A stretch of 51,329 nt of DNA, from the NCBI GenBank assembly GCA_021152595.1, contig JAGKVC010000003.1, positions 1 through 51,329 on the forward strand. Direction: 5' to 3'. The stretch is from Clostridia bacterium (GTDB lineage Bacteria; Bacillota; Clostridia; Oscillospirales; Ruminococcaceae). Below are positions 41,245-50,800 of this stretch, piece after piece. Position numbers and translations under genes: made by a program. Every line of letters starts with the position of its first letter. Positions within the stretch are counted from its first letter, which is position 1. The notes under the pieces are model-generated. The model saw only the letters and a program-made list of their open reading frames with translations, had not been told where the DNA came from and did no database searches.

Positions 41245-41995
41245 AGATTATCTTCCTTTCATCCTGATGTGCCGTGATCTGCTCACGCACGTAGTTCTTG
41301 TACGCAGTTCCGTATTTGGAGAAGCTGACCTTCCGGATCTGAAGCTCCGAAAGCGCCTGCGTCATCCACATCGGAAACGCGCCGGGAACCTTGATCTCCA
41401 TGAGCCGCTGATCGGGCAGAATGAGCTGGGAACCGTAGCTTTCCTTTGCCAGTGTCAGATCATGGCGTCTTGCCGTGATCTCGCGGTCAAAGGTCAGGCG
41501 GAATTCGTGATCATCCTTGCCGAAGAATGCAGCGCGCTGGTAGCTGATATACTGCCGCGGCTGAACGGAGTCATAGAAATTGAGGAAGACATCCAGTTCA
41601 CGCATAACCTGCTTGTCGATGAAGCGCTCATAATGCGGCTTCACGCGGGACTGGATATAGGCTTCTGCTTCCGAGAGCGTCATGGCGACTCTGCGCTTTG
41701 TCACGATGCCGCCGATTTTCTTTTTGACCTCGAGGAATACAGAAGAATCCGGCGATGCCGGAGAGTAGTAGCTCCGCAGACGGAGCTTTTCCTTGTAATA
41801 AGGTTTTTCGAGCGATGTGCGGATCAGGAAATTATCGGGCGTATCATAATAGATATTATAGATGCCGTATTCTTTTCCGTCCACGCAGTATGCATCCGGG
41901 TTCATGTGCTCATGCACGATCGGCAGGAGCGCTTCAAACTGCTCTTTTGAAAGCAGGAATTTGACCTCACGGCGCTGGAATGTACTGATCGCCAT
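41237..41995 (-). CDS. VTC-domain polyphosphate polymerase
   Basis: 252 residues, the length of a lone bacterial VTC domain. The tunnel-fold signatures are all seen: QRREVKFLL (7-15), YDTPDN (50-55), KEKLRLRSYY (68-77), FLEVKKKIGGIVTKRR (87-102), RLTFDREI and LMEIKVPGAFP. Basic residues line the path for ATP and polyphosphate. VTC domains polymerise polyphosphate from ATP at the cytoplasmic face of a membrane. Its membrane partner would be DUF4956, encoded next with an 8-nt overlap. The SD is GGGAGG. No clear promoter; a TATACT -10 with no good -35 lies near 42092-42097. No gene is seen in 41996-42223. Confidence 0.93.
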   Translation of the reverse strand: MAISTFQRREVKFLLSKEQFEALLPIVHEHMNPDAYCVDGKEYGIYNIYYDTPDNFLIRTSLEKPYYKEKLRLRSYYSPASPDSSVFLEVKKKIGGIVTKRRVAMTLSEAEAYIQSRVKPHYERFIDKQVMRELDVFLNFYDSVQPRQYISYQRAAFFGKDDHEFRLTFDREITARRHDLTLAKESYGSQLILPDQRLMEIKVPGAFPMWMTQALSELQIRKVSFSKYGTAYKNYVREQITAHQDERKIIYA

Positions 41996-42223
41996 AGTCG
42001 TTGCCTCCCTTACTGAAAGAATTTGAGGGTATCAAAACTGAAAGCTGTGATGATCCGTGCCCCTGCACGGATTCCCCCTGAGCTTGATTCCAGTATACCG
42101 GAAGCAACTTAAATGAACCTGAAATAAACACAAATAAAGGTGTAAAGCGGATGAAAGTTCTGTGTCAGACCGGAACGCGAACCGTGTATTTTTTTGTTCG
42201 GCACTGCGTCCGGAAATACCTGC

Positions 42224-42898
42224 TTACTCCTTGAGCGGCAGGCCCTTTGCGTCGGTCTTGATGGAGCCGGTGAGGATCATGATGCCCTCGATCACGCCCC
42301 AGATCTCGGAGACAACGGCGAGTGTGCCGCAGGAGAGAACCGAGAGCAGAAGCTGCACGATGCCCTTCGTCGTATAGCCGAGATAGAAGTTGTGGACGCC
42401 GAAGCAGCCGAGGAAGATGCCGAGCAGTCCTGCTGCCACCTTGGATTTATAGGTCACGCCCTGATAGAGCTGACCGTTTGCATTCTGCTGGAAGGTGTTG
42501 GGCGCGCCGAAGCCAGTGTTCTGACCGAAAGCGGATGCATTCGGATCAGCCGAGCGGAAGGTCTGTGCGCCGGGCTGCTGGAAGCCGGTCTGCTGGAAGG
42601 TCGGCTGCTGGAACTGGGGCTGCTGAAACTGCGGCTGCTGAAAATCCGGCTGAGACTGAAATGCGCCGGGCTGCTGGAACTGCTGCTGGAAATTCGGCTG
42701 AGGCTGCTGCTGAAACTGCATATTGCCGCCGAGATTGTTATTCACAGGCTGACCGCAGATCTCACAGACAACCGTATTGCCGGGAGTTTCGGAACCGCAG
42801 CTCGCGCAGTATTTGTTACCTGTTCCGGCAGCAAATCCGCATTTCGGACATGTAATATCTGTATCAAGCAGGACCTCTGCACAATTTCTGCAAAACAT
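42224..42898 (-). CDS. TM2 domain protein with zinc ribbons and Gln-rich linker
   Basis: 224 residues. Two zinc ribbons lie at about 3-50 (C3-x2-C6 with CPKC, and CASC with CEIC). A Gln/Phe/Pro-rich linker at about 55-150 is built on FQQPQ repeats. The TM2 domain (about 155-224) has two helices around the FLGCFGVHNFYLGYTTKGIVQLL signature. TM2 proteins are small bacterial membrane proteins without a settled role. The ATG at 42898 is chosen because AAAGGAGG lies 9 nt upstream; an earlier ATG has no SD. It has its own promoter. Expression may be high given the perfect promoter and SD. Confidence 0.92.
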   Translation of the reverse strand: MFCRNCAEVLLDTDITCPKCGFAAGTGNKYCASCGSETPGNTVVCEICGQPVNNNLGGNMQFQQQPQPNFQQQFQQPGAFQSQPDFQQPQFQQPQFQQPTFQQTGFQQPGAQTFRSADPNASAFGQNTGFGAPNTFQQNANGQLYQGVTYKSKVAAGLLGIFLGCFGVHNFYLGYTTKGIVQLLLSVLSCGTLAVVSEIWGVIEGIMILTGSIKTDAKGLPLKE

Positions 42899-42952
42899 AT
42901 ATTTGTTACCTCCTTTGAACGTGTACAAACCGGTACATAGTACACTAATTGT

Positions 42953-42981
42953 ATTATACTCAGTTTTCATTGTTCTGTCAA
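42953..42981 (-). promoter_or_regulatory. Promoter of the TM2 gene, with palindrome in the leader
   Basis: On minus, TTGACA - 17 nt - TATAAT. Just downstream, GTGTAC ... GTACAC with an internal GTACCGGT (about 42920-42945) makes a palindrome that could be an operator. Confidence 0.9.
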
Positions 42982-43094
42982 GGGGATTTCCATGATTTTT
43001 ATAACACGCGGCACCGGTGCCGGATGCTGAACGGCTGCTTTCCGGCGGATTTTCCGTACAACCTGAAATATCCGTTAATAATCACAAGATGCTC

Positions 43095-43123
43095 TTGACA
43101 TTTGCGAAAGTTTATGTTAAACT
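43095..43123 (+). promoter_or_regulatory. Probable promoter of the CotH gene
   Basis: TTGACA - 17 nt - TAAACT. The leader would be about 400 nt. Confidence 0.65.
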
Positions 43124-43291
43124 GGAAATCGGAAGGCTGGTTTTCAGCCAAAATACAGAGATACACCAAAGCAAAAACATACTGTTTGATTGGTTTCAGG
43201 GAAGCAAACGGCGGAGCGTATCCGCATTCAGATTATCGGCACAGCCGGTCGGTGTATATCTGCGCCTGCTTGCAGGTTTGATCAGCAGAAA

Positions 43292-43329
43292 AGCCGTATC
43301 TGCATGTGCAGGTGCGGCTGTTTGTTTTT
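43292..43329 (+). promoter_or_regulatory. Possible transcription attenuator in the CotH leader
   Basis: AGCCGTATCTGCA / TGCAGGTGCGGCT stem followed directly by GTTTGTTTTT, about 200 nt before the start codon and 165 nt after the promoter. Upstream hairpins (GGCTG-GTTTT-CAGCC, GCGGA-GCGTA-TCCGC) could act as the sensing or anti-terminator part. No known riboswitch class was recognised. Confidence 0.5.
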
Positions 43330-43527
43330 CCGGAACGTGAACGGAACGGCAATGAGGAGGGATTGCGCTTTCGATACAGGAACACGCAAAGGCAGTACAC
43401 TGAACAGATACACATTGGGGAATATCGGGGATTAGAGATTGTCATGGGCGCTGAACAGTCAAAGAGAAAAAGCCGGTCGGGGAAACCGGCATCATGCAAA
43501 AGCCATTCAGACTGGAGGAATACGATC

Positions 43528-46098
43528 ATGAAATCTCGTTTTCTGACATGCTGCGGCATCGCGCTCGGTGCAATGCTCGCGGCAATGCCCTTGCTGGGTT
43601 CCGGTGCGCCGCTCCGTGCAGAGGCGGCGGCTTCCGGTGATCTGGACGGGAACGGGCAGTTCAACGCGGCAGATGTCAGACTGCTGCAAAACTGGCTGCT
43701 CACAAGCCGTACACAGCTTTCTAACTGGCAGGCGGCGGATTTTGACGGAAACCGCGTGCTCAATGCGGTCGATCTGACGCTGATGAAGCGTGAGGTGCCC
43801 GAGGAGGAGCCCGATCCTGCCTATATCCACCTCAAGGGAAACAGCATCTCCTATGAGGGCAGCAATATCAGCGTTTCCGGAAAAACGGCGACGATCTCCG
43901 CTTCCGGTGCCTATTATATCGACGGCTCGCTCGACGGCGGTCAGATCATCGTCAATGTGCCGGATGAGACTGTCGATACCAAGACCGTCAAGCTCTACCT
44001 CAGCGGCGTGACAATGAAGAACACCGATGCGCCGTGCATCATGGTCGAGAACGCGGAGAATACCTCGGTCAATCTTGTCGAGAACAAGGAAAATCAGCTC
44101 TCCGACGGCACCGAGACTCCGACTGCCGAGGAGCCCGGCTTCGCTGTCCTGCACTCCAAGGACGATCTGACGATCAAGGGCAGCGGCTCGCTCGAAATCA
44201 ATGCCGGTACACAGTACGGCATCCACTGCAACAACGATCTGAAAATCAACGGCGGTACCCTGACCGTCAATACCGAGAGCGGCGACGCTGTCCGCGGCAG
44301 AACCTCTGTCACGATCAAGGACGGCACGCTCAATATCAATACCGAGGGCGACGGCGTCAAGGCGACAAAAGGCAATATGACCGTCACCGGCGGTACGATC
44401 AATATCAAATCCGGCAAGGATGCGCTGCAATCCGAGACCGATATGGAGCTCAGCGGCGGCGAGATCCGTGCATGCGGCGACCGCGGTGTGACGGCGGCAG
44501 GCAATGTCACGTTCGGCGACTGCGTCTTGCTGGCAACCGCAACGGAGGAGCCGACAACAGACCTCAGCAATACCGGTGCGATCAATCTCACCTTTACAAA
44601 GGAATGGTCCAAGAACAACCCGATCGCGGCGGTCGGCGGCGGAAGCATCATCTTTGATCAGAATACGCTGAAAAAATACCGCTATGCGACGCTGTATGCA
44701 CCGGTGCTTTCCGGCTCCTATGAAATCTATGCGGGCGGTATTCAGGTGCTTCAGAACGGACAGGATACCTTCCGCACCGGCAGCTCCTATACCGATGTCA
44801 ACAACACCGATCACGCAGAGCTGCTCTACGGACGCCTCTTTGACAGAGACCGCGTCCATAAGATCGAGATTGAGATGAGCAACTGGGATCAGTTCTTCCA
44901 GGCCTCCAAGAATGAGGAATGGTATCCCTGCAATATCGTCATCGACGGCGAGCGCTATGAGAATGTCGGCATGCGCTCCAAGGGCAACAGCTCCCAGATG
45001 TTCATTGCGCAGTCCAGCAGCAAAAAGTATAGCTGGCGCATCAAGCTCGATAAATATGACAAGTATCAGAATTACTACGGACTGACGGAATTCTGCATGA
45101 ACAATATGTATTCCGATCCGTCCTGCATGCGCGATATTCTCTGCTACGACGCACTCAGCGAGATCGACGGCGTCGGTCCGCACTGCGCATATACCGATAT
45201 GTATGTGAACGGCTCGCTCTACAGCTTCTACTTCCTCGCGGAGCAGCCCGGCACAACCCTCGCAGAGCGCCTTGCAACCGCTGACGGCGCTGTCCTCTAT
45301 AAGGCAACCGACAAGGCCGGCAATAACGGCGGCGGCGGCTGGGGCTTTGGCGGCGGCGGAAACAGCGGCTACTGCTCCTTCACGCAGAATATGGCGCTCG
45401 ATAACTTCGATGTCAAATTCGGCACCGACGACAGCTTTGAACATATCGACGCTGTCAAGCAGGCGATTAACAGCCTCACGTCCGGCAATTACAAGTTCAT
45501 TGAAAATGTGATCGACGTTCCGAGCTTCCTCAAGGGCTTCGCAGTCAATTCGGTCATGTGCAATTACGACAGCTATAACGGCACGCTTGCACATAACTAT
45601 TACCTGATGTACAACGACGGAAAATGCTATTTTGTCGGCTGGGACTATAACCTCTCGCTCGGCAACTTCATGAACGGCGCGGATTCCGTCAATTCGGACG
45701 TCACGACGAGCCTCTATCAGGTCACCGTCGATGACCGTCCGCTGGCGAAGCTGCTTCAGGTCGATGAGTATTACAGGATGTATGTCGGCTATGTCAAGCA
45801 GATTGTCAATATGTACAGCAATCCGGAACAGGCTGTTGCGGGCTATGCTTCCCTGATCCGCGACCATGTCAAGGCGGATCCCAATTCGTTCTTCACATTC
45901 GATAAGTTTGAGTTCAACCTCACGAAATCCGCAAACGGTCTCCAGACCAATCAGGGCGGCGGTATGTGGGGCGGCTTCGGCGGCATGTGGGGCGGCGGAG
46001 GCGGCGGTCAGCCGTTCTCCTTCGGCGGCGAGAGCATCTCCATCGTCGATTTCATCAACAAGCGCAATGAGGTCGTTCGCCAGAAAATCGGCTTCTGA
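43528..46098 (+). CDS. Secreted CotH kinase protein with dockerin and Cthe_2159-like domain
   Basis: 856 residues. The signal peptide spans about 1-33. A dockerin with two F-hands is at about 37-90 (GDLDGNGQFNAADVRLLQNW and ADFDGNRVLNAVDLTLMK). A DUF4353/Cthe_2159 beta-helix domain is at about 105-430. The CotH domain (about 445-790) has GMRSKGNSS (481-489), DSYNGTLAHNYYL (681-693) and the metal-binding-like GWDYNLSLG (704-712). A Gly/Trp-rich patch is at about 808-834. CotH is an atypical protein kinase that phosphorylates secreted proteins. The ATG at 43528 follows GGAGG, and upstream in-frame codons lack a signal peptide. Diverges from the VTC cluster but shares its Cthe_2159 domain type. 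Confidence 0.93.
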   Translation: MKSRFLTCCGIALGAMLAAMPLLGSGAPLRAEAAASGDLDGNGQFNAADVRLLQNWLLTSRTQLSNWQAADFDGNRVLNAVDLTLMKREVPEEEPDPAYIHLKGNSISYEGSNISVSGKTATISASGAYYIDGSLDGGQIIVNVPDETVDTKTVKLYLSGVTMKNTDAPCIMVENAENTSVNLVENKENQLSDGTETPTAEEPGFAVLHSKDDLTIKGSGSLEINAGTQYGIHCNNDLKINGGTLTVNTESGDAVRGRTSVTIKDGTLNINTEGDGVKATKGNMTVTGGTINIKSGKDALQSETDMELSGGEIRACGDRGVTAAGNVTFGDCVLLATATEEPTTDLSNTGAINLTFTKEWSKNNPIAAVGGGSIIFDQNTLKKYRYATLYAPVLSGSYEIYAGGIQVLQNGQDTFRTGSSYTDVNNTDHAELLYGRLFDRDRVHKIEIEMSNWDQFFQASKNEEWYPCNIVIDGERYENVGMRSKGNSSQMFIAQSSSKKYSWRIKLDKYDKYQNYYGLTEFCMNNMYSDPSCMRDILCYDALSEIDGVGPHCAYTDMYVNGSLYSFYFLAEQPGTTLAERLATADGAVLYKATDKAGNNGGGGWGFGGGGNSGYCSFTQNMALDNFDVKFGTDDSFEHIDAVKQAINSLTSGNYKFIENVIDVPSFLKGFAVNSVMCNYDSYNGTLAHNYYLMYNDGKCYFVGWDYNLSLGNFMNGADSVNSDVTTSLYQVTVDDRPLAKLLQVDEYYRMYVGYVKQIVNMYSNPEQAVAGYASLIRDHVKADPNSFFTFDKFEFNLTKSANGLQTNQGGGMWGGFGGMWGGGGGGQPFSFGGESISIVDFINKRNEVVRQKIGF

Positions 46099-46109
46099 TT
46101 CTGAATAGG

Positions 46110-46158
46110 AAAAACCGCTCAACGCTGTGCTTCTGCCTGCGTCGGGCGGTTTTCTTTT
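46110..46158 (+). terminator. Terminator of the CotH gene
   Basis: AAAACCGCTC ... GGGCGGTTTTCTTTT, 12 nt after the stop. Confidence 0.82.
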
Positions 46159-46199
46159 ATATCTGTTCAGATCATGTCGGAATTTATTTCACTTCGCCA

Positions 46200-46228
46200 T
46201 TGCACTTTTTACAATAATATGGTATAAT
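46200..46228 (+). promoter_or_regulatory. Promoter of the Hsp70-AAA module
   Basis: TTGCAC - 17 nt - TATAAT, nearly the same as 19991-20019, including the GCCATTGCACTTTTTA flank. Confidence 0.9.
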
Positions 46229-46283
46229 AAAATGATTGTGCGAATGCTGCACAGAATCATGAAATCAAAAGCAGGTGAATGAT

Positions 46284-47789
46284 ATGATCTTGGGCATTGA
46301 TCTCGGAACGACTTATTCTGTCTGTTCCTATATTGATGAAAACGGTGAGCCGCAGATTATCACAAACATGGAGGGACAGCGCACAACGCCGTCCGTTGTC
46401 TATTTTGAGAACGAAAGCTCCATGATCGTCGGGCAGACTGCAAAGGAAAACAGCATTTGCTGTCCGAATGATGTGGTCTCTGCAATCAAAAATCATATGG
46501 GCGAAAAGGGGTATCAGTTCACGACCTCATTCGGGCAGAGCTATTCGCCGGAGGTCATCTCCGGACTGATCCTGCGCAAGCTGGTCACCGATGCCAATCA
46601 GTTTCTCGGCACGGAAACACCGCTTAACCGCGTGGTCATTACCATCCCTGCATACTTCACCGATGCAGAGCGCACCGCGACCGAAAATGCCGCGCGCATC
46701 GCAGGGCTTGAGCTTGTCCGCACGATCAATGAGCCGACTGCTGCTGCGCTCTATTACGCCGTCAAGAGCAGGCTCGATCACGCCAATATCCTGGTCTATG
46801 ACCTCGGCGGCGGTACCTTCGATGTCACGCTGATCCGTGTGGACGGCAGCGAGGTCAATGTCAAAAGCACCAAGGGCATCAAGAATGTCGGCGGCAGATT
46901 CTTCGATGAGGAGATCGTCGCGCAGATCCATGACTATATCGAGGATGAATATGATGTGGATCTGGAGGATGAGGAGTATCTTGACGTGTATCAGGAGCTT
47001 TTTAACCGCGCCGAAAAGGCGAAGATCAGCCTTTGCAGACAGGAGAAAGCCGTTATTCCGATCCGCACCGGTGAATTCAAGGAAAGCTATACGCTCACAC
47101 GCGCGGATTTTGAAAAGATCGTTGCGAAGCTCTATAAGCGCACCGAATACTGCGTCAAGAGCGCAATCGCAGATGCAGGCATCACCGCCGCGGATATCGA
47201 CAAGGTCATTCTTGTCGGCGGCTCGAGCCGTATCCCCTATATCGAACAGCAGCTCACCAATCTGCTCGGCATCACGCCCTCGCATGAGGTCAATCCCGAT
47301 GAGGTCGTTGCAATGGGCGCTGCGCTTTTCGGCAAGCAGCTCGAAGCCGTCAGCAGTGATACAAAGACCATTTCCGATGTCTGCTCGCATTCGATCGGCG
47401 TTTCGGCGCTCGATGAGCTGACACTCAAAAAATATAACCACATTCTCATCAAGCGGAATACGACGCTCCCTGCCGTGACCTGTCTGCCGTTCCGGACAGC
47501 CGCGGAAAATCAGGAGAAGATCGAGCTTTCCGTCACCGAGGGCGAATTCAAGGAGCTTTGCGATGTCCGCATTATCTCGGAGGCGGAGATCCTGCTGCCG
47601 CCGAATCTGCCGCGGGGAACGCGCGTTGAGGTCGAGCTGCGGCTGGATACCTCACAGCTTGTGCATCTCTGGCTGCGGATTCCGGCAGTCAATTATGAGA
47701 CGGAATTCAAATTCAACCGGCTCTCCAATCTTTCCGATCAGGAGATCGAAAAGCTCACAGGTCTGATCGCTGATTACGATGTAAGCTGA
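46284..47789 (+). CDS. Hsp70 family chaperone-like protein
   Basis: 501 residues, shorter than DnaK (about 610). The actin-fold ATPase domain is complete: MILGIDLGTTYSVC (phosphate 1), VVITIPAYFTDAERTATENAA, NEPTAAALYY, VYDLGGGTFDVTLI (phosphate 2) and VGGSSRIPYI (adenosine). The substrate-binding domain (about 385-501) is reduced to a beta part, KRNTTLPAVTCLPFRTAAEN, with no lid helices. The ATG at 46284 is used; a GTG three codons earlier is possible. It lies 20 nt before the triple-AAA gene, so the two form a module distinct from the dnaK-dnaJ-grpE operon. No J protein or GrpE is seen nearby. Confidence 0.93.
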   Translation: MILGIDLGTTYSVCSYIDENGEPQIITNMEGQRTTPSVVYFENESSMIVGQTAKENSICCPNDVVSAIKNHMGEKGYQFTTSFGQSYSPEVISGLILRKLVTDANQFLGTETPLNRVVITIPAYFTDAERTATENAARIAGLELVRTINEPTAAALYYAVKSRLDHANILVYDLGGGTFDVTLIRVDGSEVNVKSTKGIKNVGGRFFDEEIVAQIHDYIEDEYDVDLEDEEYLDVYQELFNRAEKAKISLCRQEKAVIPIRTGEFKESYTLTRADFEKIVAKLYKRTEYCVKSAIADAGITAADIDKVILVGGSSRIPYIEQQLTNLLGITPSHEVNPDEVVAMGAALFGKQLEAVSSDTKTISDVCSHSIGVSALDELTLKKYNHILIKRNTTLPAVTCLPFRTAAENQEKIELSVTEGEFKELCDVRIISEAEILLPPNLPRGTRVEVELRLDTSQLVHLWLRIPAVNYETEFKFNRLSNLSDQEIEKLTGLIADYDVS

Positions 47790-47809
47790 ACAAATAGGAG
47801 TGAAGGCAA

Positions 47810-50800
47810 ATGGATATTCTCGCTGCAAAGGAAGCACGGGATTATGACAGCATCATCCGCGAAAGTGCATCGCGCTCGCCGGAGCAGTGCAGCTCGGCGC
47901 GTGAAGCCCATGCATTCGGCAAGGCATTCGAGAAAAAACAGCACTTTTCGCAGAGCATCCCGTGGTATGTGCAGAGCTTCGTGCTCGATCCGAGCGACGA
48001 ACGCTTCGGCATGATCGCCGGTGTCTGCCTTGTCAGCGGACAGTTTGCGCGGCTGGAGGAATGCTTCGCGCTTCCGCAGGCTGATCCGGACGGGTATTAT
48101 TACAATGCGGCAAAATTTGAGCTGGCATTCCGCACGGATGCGCCTGCCGAAGAACAGATCGCTGCGCTGGAGCGCTTTCTGGATGTGCAGTATGAGGAGA
48201 GCTATATGCTCCGGCTCGCAGCGCTTTATCTTGATGCAGGACGCGAAAAGGATGCCGGCAGACTTTGTAAAAAGGTCACACGCCTCTTTGCGGATACGAC
48301 TGCCGCTGCCTATGCCGCTGCACTCGTGCAGGCAGTCAAGGACGGCACGGGACAGGAATATGTCCGGCAGAACCCGTGGACGCAGGATGCGGTGTTCAAG
48401 CATCTTTCCTTTGACCGCTCACAGCCTTTGCCGGAGGATATCCCCTTCGGGACGGGACAGCCTGCTGCCGCTGTGCCGCGCATGACCGCCTCTGCTGCGG
48501 ATGCCGCTGCGCCGGAGAAGCCTGCAAAATCAGAGGATCCGCCGAAAAAGGAGAAAGAGAAAAAGCAGAAGATCGCGCCGATCGTCGAAAAGAGCATGAA
48601 GGGCGTGATCGGCATGGAAGAGCTGAAAGCACCGCTGAATGATATCGTCAGCCTTTTGCAGCTTGAGAAGAAAAAGGCGAAGGCCGGTCTGAGTCTTCAG
48701 AAAAATATCCGCATTTACGGTCCGGACGGCTGCGGCAAGACAACGGCGGCGTTCGCTGCCTGCCGTGCGCTGCACAGCATGGGACTCATTGACGATCCGG
48801 TGCCGGTCACCACGGATTATGATTCGCTGCTCTGCGATAACGATGAGGAGCTGCACGACAATATTCAGGCGCTCTTTGAGAGCGCCGAGAACAAGTGCAT
48901 CCTCATTGAAAATATCCACGAATTCGATGACGGCAATGCCTATTCCGTCGGGCTGAAGATTCTCGATCTGTTCACGAAGGCGTTTGCTGCGGCTGACGGT
49001 GCTGTCATGCTGATCATCACCGGACGGGAACAGGAATCGCAGGAGCTGCTGCGGAAAAAACGCCGCTTCGCCGATCTGTTCATGCTGGAGCCCGTTTTGC
49101 TCGGCACCTATTCGATCGACGAGCTGATGGAGATTACCGATGCAATCGCTGCACAGAGCAGCTTTGTCATTGAGGACGCGGCAAAGCCTGCGTTCCGGAA
49201 AAAACTCGAAAATGCTGCCGCGCAGACTGACTTTGCCTATGCGCGCGATATCGACGGAATGCTCAAGAGCTGCATCCGCAATGTTGCAAACCGTCTGCGC
49301 GATAAGCGGCGCAAATCCGATAAGGAATATTACATCATCACAGAAGCCGATATTGAAAGCGGCGGCACGGTCGAGACCGTCGAAGAGCTGCTCAGTCAGC
49401 TTGAACACATGACCGGTCTGCATTCGGTCAAGGAGCAGGTGCGCGGAATCGTCCGGCATGAGAAATTGCAGCGTATGAAAGCGGAGATCGGCTTGCAGGA
49501 AAGCGGCCACGGGACGCTGCATATGCTCTTTACCGGTAATGCCGGTACGGGCAAGACAACCGTTGCGCGCATCCTCGGCAGAATCTATAAACGGCTCGGC
49601 GTGCTGCCGAAAGGACAGCTCATCGAATGCAGCCGCAAGGATCTGATCTCCAATATCTACGGCGCGACCGATAAGCAGGTCAGCGAAAAGGTCAAGGAGG
49701 CAATGGGCGGCATTCTGTTCATTGACGAGGCATATTCGCTCTGCCGCGACGATAACGATACCTACGGCAAGGAGGCAATCGAGACACTGCTCAAGGAGAT
49801 CGAGGATCACCGCGACAGCTTCATGGTCATTCTTGCCGGATACGGGCCGGAGATGGACAAATTTCTCGATAAAAACCAGGGACTGCGCAGCCGTATCCCG
49901 ACGGTCATCAACTTCGAGGACTATACGCTCGATGAAATGACGCAGATCTTCAAGGATATCGCAAAATCCAATGATATGCTGCTCGATGTCGGCACGGATG
50001 AGGCGATCCGCACGCTGATCGGCGACCGCGCAAAGAAAAAGGATTTCGGCAACGCGCGCGGTGTCCGCAATGTATTCGAGGAGGTCCGCCGCGCACAGGA
50101 ATCGCGCATTGCCGAGCTTGCAGAGCAGGACAGCAGTCTGCTCAGTCAGAACGATTTTCTCATTATCAAAAAGGAGGATATCGAGCGCCTTGCCGGTTCC
50201 GCCGAAAAGAAGGATGCGAAAACCGTTCAGGATTATCTCGATGAGCTGAATGCGCTGACCGGACTCGCTTCCGTGAAAAAGCAGGTCAGCCGCATTGTTG
50301 CGACGGTGCAGGTCAATCAGGCGATGAAGGCTGCCGGAATGTCCTCGCAGGGCTTCGGTACGCTCCATATGGTCTTCAAGGGCAATGCCGGTACCGGTAA
50401 AACAACCGTCGCGCGCATCATCGGCAATATCTACCGCGAGCTGGGTGTTCTCTCGACCGGTCAGCTGATCGAATGCGACCGCAGCAGCCTTGTTGCAGAA
50501 TATGTCGGTCAGACAACCGCGAAAACCAAGGCGAAGATCGAGGAGGCGCTCGGCGGCGTGCTGTTCATTGATGAGGCTTACGCGCTGATGCAGGGCGGCG
50601 AAAATGATTTCGGAAAAGAGGCAATCACTGAGCTTGTCGCCGATATCGAAAACTTCCGCAATGATCTCTGTGTGATCATCGCAGGCTACTCGAAGGACAT
50701 GGATCAGTTTTTGCAGGTCAATCAGGGCCTCAGCAGCCGCTTCCCGAATGAGATTCTCTTTGAGGACTATACACCCGATGAGATGCTCTCGATCCTGCAC

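Noticed and set aside
43381..43520. c-di-GMP-I (GEMM) riboswitch, because of aacacgcaaaggcag
   Set aside because: The second conserved strand and tetraloop-receptor elements are not found; the match is short.
43507..46122. An 871-codon minus frame opposite the CotH gene, and similar long antisense frames at 48530-51058, 33768-36245, 27603-29516 and 251-1828
   Set aside because: All lie opposite genes with clear families; none has an SD, promoter or recognisable domain. They arise from GC-rich third positions.
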